From Bacteriovoracaceae bacterium (GTDB taxonomy: Bacteria; Bdellovibrionota; UBA1018): DNA of 9,107 bases. The stretch spans positions 1 through 9,107 of the forward strand of contig JAHFAC010000054.1 of NCBI GenBank assembly GCA_023250755.1. Direction: 5' to 3'. The notes beneath the pieces were generated by a model. The model was not told where the DNA came from. It did not search any database and saw only the letters and a list, made by a program, of their open reading frames with translations. Below, one piece after another: positions 1-6,228 of this stretch (its first letter is position 1; every line of letters begins with the position of its first letter). The translations under genes and the position numbers were made by a program.

Positions 1-420
1 AAAGGAGCCATTGCCCGTATTATTGGCTTGGAAATTTCGATCAACGGTCAAGTCATCAATGCGATGCGCGCAGACGGCTTGATTGTCAGCACTCCTACCG
101 GATCTACGGCTTATTCGCTCGCAGCCGGAGGACCCATTGTAGAGCCCTCGCTCAAAGCTTTGATTCTTGCCGCAATCTGCCCTCACAGCCTAACCCAACG
201 ACCTCTGGTGGTGCCGGATCATCTTCTGATTCAAATTCGACTTCACGACCGACCCGGACAAGTGCTTCTGACTTTGGATGGTGAAAACATTGCTGATCTC
301 CAGGAAAATGACATCATCACCGTCCAGCGATTTAAAAAACATCCCCTCAAGCTTGTTTCTTCACCAACGCGAGATTACTTTGGTTTGCTTCATGAAAAAC
401 TGATGTTTGGAATGCGCTAA
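1..420 (+). CDS. nadK: NAD kinase, C-terminal half (5' end outside window)
   Basis: ATP-dependent NAD kinase phosphorylates NAD+ to NADP+ in the cytoplasm. The frame is open from base 1, giving 139 codons before TAA at 418-420, about half of the usual ~290-300 residues. The GGDG motif of the N-terminal domain therefore lies upstream of the window. The hallmark NAD-binding stretch STPTGSTAYSLAAGGP is visible around codons 31-46, and it is followed by a typical beta-sandwich C-terminal domain ending in the family-like RDYFGLLHEKLMFGMR. The TTG at 28 is an internal codon, not a start, because homology extends upstream of it. The stop codon overlaps the ribosome binding site of recN, which begins 9 bases later, so the two are almost certainly co-transcribed. 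The nadK-recN order is common in bacteria. Confidence 0.95.
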   Translation, partial: KGAIARIIGLEISINGQVINAMRADGLIVSTPTGSTAYSLAAGGPIVEPSLKALILAAICPHSLTQRPLVVPDHLLIQIRLHDRPGQVLLTLDGENIADLQENDIITVQRFKKHPLKLVSSPTRDYFGLLHEKLMFGMR

Positions 421-429
421 GGAGTTGAA

Positions 430-1902
430 GTGCTCGAATTAATTCGAATCAAAAACATAGCAGTCATTGATTTTGCCGAAGTTCCATTCAGACCTGGATT
501 AAACATCCTCTCTGGTGAGACCGGAGCGGGCAAATCTATCATTATCGAAGCGATCTCGCTTCTTTTGGGAAGCCGCGCGAATACAGACTTGATTCGCTCT
601 CACTGCGACGAGGCTGTTGTCGAAGGGCTTTTCGACCTCGATACACTCCCTCTCATCCAACAACGGCTCGAACGCCTGGGCTTTCCTGCTGATTCTTCAC
701 AGCTTCTCATCAAGAGAACAGTTCACTGCAAAGGGAAGCATCGAATCTTTGTTAACGGAGAAATGGCGACTCTCGCCACCCTTCAGGAACTCTGCGAAGG
801 TTTAGTTGACCTCTGCGGCCAGCATGAGCATCAATCCCTTCTCAAACCATCGACTCAACTCGAACTCCTGGACCGATATGGGAATTCCATTCAAGCCGCT
901 GAAGTTTTTGGAAATCATTTTAGAAAATGGCGAACTCTACGCGAAGAGCAAACCGCTCTTTCACACGCCGAGACCGAGAGGCTTAAGCGAGAAGATTTTC
1001 TTAAATTCCAAATTGAGGAGCTACGCTCTGCAAAACTCAGCCCGGGTGAAGATCAAGATCTACAATCTGAAAAACAGCTTCTCCAATCCGCTGAGAGCAG
1101 AGTTCAAACGGCGGAATCCGTTCGTCAGACGCTCGAATCGTCTAATTTTGGAAATTCTGAAGAAGTCGGTGCACTCAATCTTCTCCAAGCAGCCCTGACT
1201 AAAATTCGAACTCTCGCACAGCTCGATCCAAAAACGATCCCAATTCGCGACATTCTGGAGCGCGCCCTTCTTGAAACGGAAGCGGCGAGCCAAGAACTCT
1301 CTCGTTACCTGAACTCAATTGAAGTAGATCCTGAGCGACTTGAGCAAATCCAAGATCGCCTGTCTCTCATTGCCAGCTTAAGAAAAAAATATGGTCAAAC
1401 TCTTCCAGAGATCCTGGCAGCTTTAAATGTTTTAGAGCATGAGTCTGAAAACCTGCAAAAAACAAGCGAGAGACTCGCTCAAATTGCCGCTGAACTCGAA
1501 TCCACTTTAGAATCCGTCAAGAAGCAGGCTCGTCAACTTATGCTGGCCATCCGTCGGATCATCGCAGACCGAGGCGGAATCGGTGTTTATCTTTTTGATG
1601 AAATCGATGCAGGAATCGGCGGCCAGACCGCCTTTCAAGTAGGCAAGAAGCTCAAATCCGTTGCGAAATTCAATCAGGTTCTTTGCATTACCCACCTTCC
1701 TCAGGTGGCCTCCTTCGCGGATCACCACCTTTCGGTCCGCAAAAGATCCGAGGGCAAGCGCACTTTTACCGAAATCGTCGCACTAGTGACTCAGGAGAGA
1801 AAAGAAGAACTCGCCAGGATGCTCGGTGGCCCTAAACTCACGCGAAAAAGTCTTGAAAATGCGAGTGAACTTTTGGAGATGGCGGGGGAAGGCACCTCTT
1901 GA
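430..1902 (+). CDS. recN: DNA repair protein RecN, internally deleted (no ABC signature motif)
   Basis: RecN is an SMC-like ATPase that acts in double-strand break repair. The start is GTG at 430, with TAAGGAG just upstream (418-424). Visible elements are Walker A GETGAGKS (residues 29-36), the Q-loop region with DLCGQHEHQSLL, a long coiled-coil middle, Walker B VYLFDEID (386-393), the D-loop AGIGG and the H-loop ITHLPQ with His422. The C-terminal part EELARMLGG is also normal. The length of 490 residues is short for a family of about 550-570. The missing part is specific: after a coiled-coil stretch ending KKQARQ (residue 369) the protein jumps to LMLAIRRII, which normally directly follows the signature SGGELSR. 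The ~65-80 residues before it, including the signature serine, are absent and the frame stays open. Without the signature, ATP hydrolysis across a dimer should fail. It may be a cryptic pseudogene, a variant or a sequence error. Confidence 0.92.
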   Translation: MLELIRIKNIAVIDFAEVPFRPGLNILSGETGAGKSIIIEAISLLLGSRANTDLIRSHCDEAVVEGLFDLDTLPLIQQRLERLGFPADSSQLLIKRTVHCKGKHRIFVNGEMATLATLQELCEGLVDLCGQHEHQSLLKPSTQLELLDRYGNSIQAAEVFGNHFRKWRTLREEQTALSHAETERLKREDFLKFQIEELRSAKLSPGEDQDLQSEKQLLQSAESRVQTAESVRQTLESSNFGNSEEVGALNLLQAALTKIRTLAQLDPKTIPIRDILERALLETEAASQELSRYLNSIEVDPERLEQIQDRLSLIASLRKKYGQTLPEILAALNVLEHESENLQKTSERLAQIAAELESTLESVKKQARQLMLAIRRIIADRGGIGVYLFDEIDAGIGGQTAFQVGKKLKSVAKFNQVLCITHLPQVASFADHHLSVRKRSEGKRTFTEIVALVTQERKEELARMLGGPKLTRKSLENASELLEMAGEGTS

Positions 1903-1927
1903 CTCGATTAGCATACTTTGCAATAAG
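1899..1927 (+). promoter_or_regulatory. Candidate housekeeping-type promoter for the small lipoprotein gene
   Basis: TTGACT at 1899-1904 matches the -35 consensus TTGACA in five of six positions. A 17-base spacer separates it from AATAAG at 1922-1927, which matches TATAAT in four of six. It straddles the recN stop codon and would start transcription about 45 bases before the lipoprotein ATG. The lipoprotein could also be read through from recN. Confidence 0.4.
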
Positions 1928-1955
1928 ATGGCACAAACCAAAGCTAAGCTGGAGC

Positions 1956-1975
1956 CAAATTGGAGCAAATTGGAG
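1956..1975 (+). repeat. Perfect 10-bp tandem duplication carrying the ribosome binding site
   Basis: The decamer caaattggag occurs twice back to back (1956-1965 and 1966-1975), so the GGAG Shine-Dalgarno core is present at both 1962-1965 and 1972-1975. The second copy lies only two bases before the ATG at 1978. The first lies 12 bases before it, at a more usual distance. Such a tract could vary in copy number by replication slippage. Confidence 0.7.
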
Positions 1976-1977
1976 AT

Positions 1978-2487
1978 ATGAAAAAAACCTTATCGTTGAC
2001 GGTGATTGTCCTCTCTGTTGTCACCTGCTCTCTCCTCTCGTCCTGTAACTTGGATACCGCCTCACCCGAAAGCATCTCTGCAAAGGCCTATCAGGCGATT
2101 TTTCAAAATGATCAGGTGGCCTTTAACTCAACCCTCGAGGGCTCCGCTTTTGAAAAGTATGGAAAGCCCGAAGCGTTTCAAACACTCCGCTTGAAATTTC
2201 AAAATCTCGATCACTTGCCTCGCATTTTAGTGAGCGAGCCCACCAGCGTACCCTCTCAAGAACCTGGGCTCGACTTTGATCGGTATTATCCTGTGACTGT
2301 TCAGGGCAGATGGGTGGGCAACTCAGCGAATCCCTGGCTCTCCCTCCTAAAATCTGTTGTTCACTGTAAAGTGCGCTATTCAGAGTCTGAACCCAAGCAC
2401 CCAGGGCAACCCAATGATCCCCGCTTCAAGACTTCTGCCGAAGAGTGCAGGATTCAGGTGATTGAAGAAGGCGTGAGTGAGGAGTAA
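1978..2487 (+). CDS. Small predicted outer-membrane or periplasmic lipoprotein, unknown function
   Basis: I do not recognise a named family. The 169-residue product begins with a lipoprotein signal peptide: MKK, a hydrophobic stretch of about 17 residues, then the lipobox LSSC with Cys23 as the lipidated residue. Asn24 at the +2 position does not signal inner-membrane retention by the E. coli Asp rule, so outer membrane sorting is plausible. The mature part has no further membrane segment. It starts with a stretch resembling small DUF4878-like or NTF2-like lipoproteins (ESISAKAYQAIFQNDQVAFN), but that resemblance is weak. Two more cysteines (Cys130, Cys157) could form a disulphide. I chose ATG 1978 over the in-frame TTG at 1960 because it gives a standard signal peptide. 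The gene follows recN by 75 bases on the same strand. Confidence 0.82.
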   Translation: MKKTLSLTVIVLSVVTCSLLSSCNLDTASPESISAKAYQAIFQNDQVAFNSTLEGSAFEKYGKPEAFQTLRLKFQNLDHLPRILVSEPTSVPSQEPGLDFDRYYPVTVQGRWVGNSANPWLSLLKSVVHCKVRYSESEPKHPGQPNDPRFKTSAEECRIQVIEEGVSEE

Positions 2488-2856
2488 GAGCAATTGAAAA
2501 AATGGAAGTATAGGTTGTTAAATCAATTACACCCAAAGAACTAGAGTTTTTATTTGAAAGCGTCCCAACAGATTCAGGCACCCAGTTATCGCGACTTATT
2601 CTTTTTATAGATCCGTCATGAAGAGCTGACTGAAAAATCATTTACTCAAATAAATGACCCTACGAAATATTCATTGGATTTAATCTGAGTATTTATAAAA
2701 TAAGCTTGTTTTAGGCTGATTTATGTGATTTTATGCCTACGTCACGGTGGGAATTTCGGAACGTATTTTGCTTATTCTTGAACTATGTCGCCTACCGTAT
2801 TTCAATCCTAAAATTTAAGGTTGCTTCCATTTCTTCAAGAAAAAAGGAGAAAAATC
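2488..2856. other. Intergenic stretch, AT-rich, no confident gene
   Basis: This 369-bp stretch contains a possible decayed reading frame in its first half (listed separately) and a 7-bp perfect inverted repeat, TCATTTA at 2638-2644 and TAAATGA at 2651-2657, with no T-run after it. A weak promoter candidate for the HNH gene has TTGAAC at 2778-2783 and TTCAAT at 2801-2806, four of six matches each. Nothing else stands out. Confidence 0.5.
2494..2688 (+). pseudogene. Possible remnant of a small gene, broken by frameshifts or stops (speculative)
   Basis: Three consecutive protein-like stretches can be read only by changing frame. TTG at 2494 opens LKKWKYRLLNQLHPK in frame 1 and meets TAG at 2542. 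From 2538 frame 3 reads KELEFLFESVPTDSG and continues to TGA at 2619. From 2617 frame 1 reads HEELTEKSFTQINDPTKYS to TGA at 2686. Joined, they would give roughly 64 residues rich in charged and hydrophobic residues in a helix-like pattern. A GGAG at 2481-2484 could serve the TTG. I do not recognise a family, and in AT-rich DNA such patterns also arise by chance. Confidence 0.25.
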
Positions 2857-3861
2857 ATGTCGTCTGTTCTTGCGCTCTCGGACCGAATTCATGGGCAAGC
2901 ACTTGAAGTCTCAGCTCATTACAAAAGAGCCGAGGCCGAGTTGATTGAGATTCTTCAGCAAGTTGAAAAGCACCGTGTTTTTATTCGGCGTGGGCACCCG
3001 AGTTTGTTTAGTTATGTCACGAGAGAGCTAAAACTCTCCGAGAGCACGGCATATAGCTTGATCACGGTTGCCAGAAAAGCGCGCCAGGTGCCTGAACTCA
3101 AGGCTGAAATCAGGTCAGGGCGCATGACTCTTTCAAACGCCAGGCGGGTGGCTTCTGTCTTGACGGCAGAAAACAAGAAAGACTGGATCCAGGCTGCCTG
3201 CGAACTTTCAAGTCGTCAGCTTGAGAAGGAGATTGTCAAAGTTCGCCCACAAGAAGCGACCCGAGAGCGTGCAACTTATACTTCAAAAGACCGAGTTAAA
3301 CTGGAGCTCGGTCTTTCAGAACGTGAAATGCTTAAGCTCAGACGAGTTCAGGATCTCTTGAGTCAATCGAAGAAGCGCCCGGTGAGTTTGGAAGAAACGA
3401 TTGCTGCGCTAACCTCTGAGTTTCTAACTCGCCACGATCCAGTGGAGAAGGCCAAGCGACATCAAGTGAAGAAAGGCCCGGAGAATGGACGGGACAGAAA
3501 ACAGGTTTTTCCAAAGAGACTCGTCACGCGACGAGAAGAACTGAATACAGGGCAAAAAGTAAGCGGATTACCTACCACGTCAGTGGCAGCCCCGGTTGTC
3601 ACTCAGCGAAGGCTAGTGCCCAGTCAACACAAAACCACCTCTCGCGAGTCCATTCCTGCGGCTATTCTTCACCAGGTTAATCTCAGGGATCAGAGAAAGT
3701 GCATGCATATTCTTGCAGACGGGACGCACTGCAATCAATCCCGATGGATTGAGGTTCATCATAAGATCGCAGTGAGCCAAGGGGGACCCAACACTTTTGA
3801 GAATTTAATTACTCTCTGCTCCACCCATCATAAGTTCTGGCATCTGAGAAGTGCTCGATGA
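2857..3861 (+). CDS. HNH endonuclease with helical N-terminal domain
   Basis: This is a predicted metal-dependent DNA endonuclease; the biological target is unknown. The first ~145 residues form the helical, DUF222-like region typical of this family (for example RRGHPSLFSYVTRELKLSES), resembling chromosomal HNH proteins repeated in Bdellovibrio-like and deltaproteobacterial genomes. A basic, poorly conserved linker spans about residues 195-265. The C-terminal HNH module follows: Cys282, Cys292, His301-His302, GG, Asn316, Cys321 and His324-His325. The pattern EVHH...GG...N LITLC..HH matches an intact ββα-metal fold with a Cys/His zinc knuckle. The ATG at 2857 is chosen over the in-frame TTG at 2821 because AAGGAG lies seven bases upstream (2844-2849). 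At 334 residues it looks complete. It stands alone, with no adjacent methylase or transposase, so a restriction or homing role is not supported. Confidence 0.88.
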   Translation: MSSVLALSDRIHGQALEVSAHYKRAEAELIEILQQVEKHRVFIRRGHPSLFSYVTRELKLSESTAYSLITVARKARQVPELKAEIRSGRMTLSNARRVASVLTAENKKDWIQAACELSSRQLEKEIVKVRPQEATRERATYTSKDRVKLELGLSEREMLKLRRVQDLLSQSKKRPVSLEETIAALTSEFLTRHDPVEKAKRHQVKKGPENGRDRKQVFPKRLVTRREELNTGQKVSGLPTTSVAAPVVTQRRLVPSQHKTTSRESIPAAILHQVNLRDQRKCMHILADGTHCNQSRWIEVHHKIAVSQGGPNTFENLITLCSTHHKFWHLRSAR

Positions 3862-3877
3862 GCATGGGAAAATACCA

Positions 3878-3926
3878 GTGAACACCTGTAAACACCTGTG
3901 AACAGATAATAAGTAGTGGTGAACAC
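3878..3926 (+). repeat. Three tandem decamers plus a fourth related octamer after the HNH gene
   Basis: The decamers gtgaacacct (3878-3887), gtaaacacct (3888-3897) and gtgaacagat (3898-3907) stand in direct tandem with a 10-bp period, close to one helical turn. A further gtgaacac occurs at 3919-3926. The stretch lies between the convergent HNH and LpxH-like genes. It could be a protein-binding array or simply a slippage product. Confidence 0.6.
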
Positions 3927-3996
3927 GAGATTTCACAAGTTTCCACATCTCCACAGCGTCCATAAGATGCGCCAAACAAGCACACATCCCACTGCA

Positions 3997-4764
3997 TCAG
4001 CATTTGTGATCTGCCTTCGTGATCGGCGTTCGCGTGACCTTCTCCATCCCCTCTTTCCAGATCAAATAACTCCCGTGCACACGTGGGTAGCCGACGTTGA
4101 TATATTGTCCAGTTCGGTCGGCGATCCTAAATTCCATCTCATCCAAATCATGGCAATGACCGAGAATGACATGGTCAAAACCTTCTGCCAGTCGATCCGC
4201 TGCGAAGCTCCGGTAAATCATTCGAAGCGCATTTTTGCGCTCATCTGAGATGACCTCTGCTTCAGCCAATTTTTCAAGATCATTCCTTCGACTCAGGCCT
4301 TGCCCAATCCTGCTCACCCAGTTCCCCGGAAAAATCTTGATTAACCCTCGCACGAATAAACTCCTAAAGAACCACCGCAATAGCCGATAGCCGTAATCAC
4401 AAGGGTTTGCGAGGTCTCCATGAGCTAGGTAAAAACGCCTTCCGCCGAACTCAAGCCTCATTTGATGTGAATGGACAGAAATCTGAGCATCGTCCCTGAA
4501 TGCACCCTTCATCAAAAAATCATGATTCCCTTCGATGTAGTGAATCCTCACGCCTCGGATAGACGCAGCGGTAACTTCATTGAAAAACTCAGAAAATCGA
4601 TCCAAAAAAACAGCCTTGTTCCCGACAAATAAATCAAAAATATCACCCGCCAGAACCAATGTATCCCCCGGCCCTGCCTCTTCACGAATAATCCGCAAAA
4701 AAGAGGGATAGAGCGGGTCTTGTGGGCCCAAAACATGAAGGTCAGAAATGACAAGCAAACTCAT
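3997..4764 (-). CDS. LpxH-like calcineurin-type metallophosphoesterase (UDP-2,3-diacylglucosamine diphosphatase family)
   Basis: This is a predicted dinuclear metal phosphoesterase. LpxH cleaves UDP-2,3-diacylglucosamine to lipid X and UMP at the inner membrane during lipid A synthesis. All metal-binding motifs are present: Asp8-x-His10, GDIFD with Asp41, GNHD with Asn80 and His81, His115 in AHGD, and GHCH at 202-205. The hydrophobic and basic stretch between them (about residues 124-160, with RLLRWFFRSLF) resembles the acyl-chain lid of LpxH. The motif is GNHD, whereas E. coli LpxH has GNRD, so it may be an LpxH2-type enzyme or a related phosphatase. At 255 residues it is slightly longer than E. 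coli LpxH (240). There is no clear Shine-Dalgarno before ATG 4764. The gene starts 20 bases after the flaG-like stop, so co-transcription and translational coupling are likely. Confidence 0.8.
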   Translation of the reverse strand: MSLLVISDLHVLGPQDPLYPSFLRIIREEAGPGDTLVLAGDIFDLFVGNKAVFLDRFSEFFNEVTAASIRGVRIHYIEGNHDFLMKGAFRDDAQISVHSHQMRLEFGGRRFYLAHGDLANPCDYGYRLLRWFFRSLFVRGLIKIFPGNWVSRIGQGLSRRNDLEKLAEAEVISDERKNALRMIYRSFAADRLAEGFDHVILGHCHDLDEMEFRIADRTGQYINVGYPRVHGSYLIWKEGMEKVTRTPITKADHKC

Positions 4765-4784
4765 TTTATTTGGGAATATCGAGT

Positions 4785-5189
4785 CTAGAGCTTCTGATCA
4801 AGGATTTTTCCGCGGGCATGGCCATCTTTTGATGCGGCCTCTTTGAGACGGAGAAATTCTTCACCCGTAAACTGGCGAACGACTGCGCCGGTGCCATCCT
4901 TAAGAACGACCTTCAACCCTGGGCCAGCGCTCAAACCAGAATTTATAATCGAAGCCTGAAGTCCATTCATACGGAGCGAAAGCTCCTGACTAAAGTCCTG
5001 CACGGCAGCTGCTACTTTCTCGTCGTCTACCTGAACCTGGATGGTTTCTTCAGAATTTTGTTTTTTGAGTTTTGAATCAGAAGGATGGTGTTGATCTTTA
5101 GGGCCATTCCCCGTGTCTTGCTTGGTGTCTTGTTTCTCCTGGACACGGTTCTGAAAATTGAAAATTTCAGGGGGCTGGCCGATCTTCAC
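4785..5189 (-). CDS. flaG: FlaG-like flagellar protein
   Basis: FlaG family proteins influence polar flagellar filament length or assembly and usually sit beside flagellin genes, as here. The protein has 134 residues. The first ~60 are polar and probably disordered, rich in Gln, Lys and Asp. Residues 64-134 carry the FlaG-like part: an amphipathic helix (QDFSQELSLRMNGLQ), a beta hairpin around LKVVLKDGTGAVVRQF (92-107), where FlaG typically has a Val-Asp-x-Thr-x-x-Val-Ile-Arg-x-Ile-Pro pattern, and a final helix with GKILDQKL. The Ile-Pro after the Arg is replaced by Phe-Thr-Gly, which lowers certainty. The start is GTG at 5189, supported by a strong GGAGG (complement of 5198-5202) eight bases upstream. 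It lies downstream of flagellin 1, apparently with its own promoter, and leads into the LpxH-like gene. Confidence 0.65.
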   Translation of the reverse strand: MKIGQPPEIFNFQNRVQEKQDTKQDTGNGPKDQHHPSDSKLKKQNSEETIQVQVDDEKVAAAVQDFSQELSLRMNGLQASIINSGLSAGPGLKVVLKDGTGAVVRQFTGEEFLRLKEAASKDGHARGKILDQKL

Positions 5190-5209
5190 TCTAGAATCCT
5201 CCGTCCTAC

Positions 5210-5237
5210 AGATCGGAAAAACCTGAACGGAGCTTAA
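5210..5237 (-). promoter_or_regulatory. Weak sigma-28-like promoter candidate for flaG
   Basis: On the minus strand, TTAAGCTC (5237-5230) matches the -35 consensus TAAAGTTT in five of eight positions. After 12 bases TCCGATCT (5217-5210) follows, with the CCGAT core of GCCGATAA. The start would fall only about 15 bases before the GTG, leaving a very short leader with the Shine-Dalgarno at its 5' end. The support comes mainly from the flagellar context. Confidence 0.3.
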
Positions 5238-5246
5238 GCATTAAAA

Positions 5247-5264
5247 GCGCCAAATCTCTGGCGC
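5247..5264 (-). terminator. Intrinsic-terminator-like hairpin after flagellin 1
   Basis: GCGCCA at 5247-5252 and TGGCGC at 5259-5264 form a 6-bp stem with a 6-base loop. In the minus direction the hairpin is followed directly by TTTT, which fits an intrinsic terminator for the flagellin 1 transcript. It sits just upstream of the candidate flaG promoter. Confidence 0.5.
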
Positions 5265-5298
5265 AAAAATGCTATTTTTGACGATTTTTCTCCCTAAG

Positions 5299-5329
5299 AC
5301 CCCCCAGGAGCTCGGCACTTCTGGGGGGT
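5299..5329 (-). terminator. Strong GC-rich hairpin downstream of flagellin 1
   Basis: ACCCCCCAGGAG (5299-5310) pairs with CTTCTGGGGGGT (5318-5329), including one G-U pair, to give a 12-bp stem with a 7-base loop. There is no T-run on the minus-strand 3' side, so it is more likely a 3' stabiliser or part of a multi-hairpin terminator than a classic terminator. Confidence 0.5.
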
Positions 5330-5338
5330 GGGCTTAAG

Positions 5339-5368
5339 GAATCCTCGGGCCCAATTGCCCGGGGATTC
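5339..5368 (-). terminator. Strong hairpin 20 bases after the flagellin 1 stop
   Basis: GAATCCTCGGGC (5339-5350) and GCCCGGGGATTC (5357-5368) form a 12-bp stem containing one G-U or G-T pair and a 6-base loop. It is the first structure after the stop at 5389-5391 in the direction of transcription. No T-run follows, so a role in blocking 3' exonucleases is as likely as termination. Confidence 0.55.
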
Positions 5369-5388
5369 GGGCGCAACTTGATAAAAAA

Positions 5389-6228
5389 TCAGAGCAATTT
5401 CAACGCTTGCATGGGAGCCGCGTTAGCTTGAGCCAAGACCGCCACGCCAGCGCTCTGGAGAATCTGCCCTCGAACGAGTTCTGAAGTTTCAGCCGCAACG
5501 TCCGTATCCGCAATTCTGGAACGAGCGCTGGAGAGATTCTCTTTCCCGATTTGCAGGTTATTGACCGTTGCATGTAGTTTGTTCTGTGTGGCTCCTAAAC
5601 GAGCACGGGTCTCGAACACTTTGGATATGGCAGTATCGACATTATCGAGGGCACTGCGAGCATCATCGATGGTCTCATAACTGATGCTCTCGATGCCCAG
5701 TTCACTTGTTTTCATATTGTATTCGTTTGGCTTAAAGACGATCCGGTCTGCATCGTCGTTTTCCTTGCGAATTCCGACCTGGAATTGCAATTCTGACTTT
5801 GCGGATTCGCCATTGAGCAATGAAGTTCCATTGAAGTTAGTCACGTTCGCGATTCGGTTTACTTCTCCCGAAAGACTTTGGACTTCTTGGTTAATAAATC
5901 CCCGTTCACGATCCCCGATGGTATCGGATGAAGCTTGAACCGCTAATTCACGCATGCGAATGAGAATGTTGCCGATTTCAGCGAGACCGCCCTCGGCAAC
6001 TTGCACAAACGAAATTCCGTCATTCGCATTCCTTTCCGCCTGGCCCATAGACCGAATTTGAGCGCGCAAGCTCTCACTGATGGACAAGCCTGCTGCATCG
6101 TCTCCGGCCTCAGTAATGCGATTGCCTGAGGACAACCGCAGATAAGATTTTGATTGACCGGCACTGGTTTGAGACAGTGCCCGATTGGCTGACATCGCAG
6201 CCATGTTCGTAGCTATTCTTAAGCCCAT
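5389..6228 (-). CDS. Flagellin 1 (short, D0/D1-only type)
   Basis: This is the structural protein of the flagellar filament, exported by the flagellar type III system. The 279 residues comprise the N-terminal D0/D1 region (about 1-140), a short variable centre (about 141-190) and the C-terminal D1/D0 region (about 191-279). There are no D2/D3 outer domains, which is typical of minimal flagellins. Conserved signs are RLSSGNRI (31-38), DDAAGLSIS (43-51), NANDGIS (67-73), RMRELAVQ (91-98, the segment that overlaps the TLR5-contact region in enterobacterial flagellins) and NLSSARSRIADTDVA (231-245). It ends in ALKLL. The start is ATG 6228, with GGAGG (complement of 6239-6243) ten bases upstream. 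The N terminus (NMAAMSANRALSQ) is less canonical than in flagellin 2, so the two are divergent paralogues and not a recent duplication. It has its own sigma-28 promoter and a ~265-base leader. Confidence 0.96.
   Translation of the reverse strand: MGLRIATNMAAMSANRALSQTSAGQSKSYLRLSSGNRITEAGDDAAGLSISESLRAQIRSMGQAERNANDGISFVQVAEGGLAEIGNILIRMRELAVQASSDTIGDRERGFINQEVQSLSGEVNRIANVTNFNGTSLLNGESAKSELQFQVGIRKENDDADRIVFKPNEYNMKTSELGIESISYETIDDARSALDNVDTAISKVFETRARLGATQNKLHATVNNLQIGKENLSSARSRIADTDVAAETSELVRGQILQSAGVAVLAQANAAPMQALKLL

Noticed and set aside
430..1902. Frameshift as the cause of the short RecN
   Set aside because: The same frame encodes correct RecN sequence on both sides of the junction, so the loss is in frame and not a frameshift.
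2426..2641. 71-codon minus-strand frame after the small lipoprotein
   Set aside because: It overlaps the lipoprotein 3' end, lacks a ribosome binding site and shows no recognisable pattern.
2857..3861. HNH gene as part of a restriction, homing or anti-phage system
   Set aside because: No methylase, intron, inverted terminal repeat or other defence gene is adjacent; the neighbouring genes are housekeeping or flagellar.
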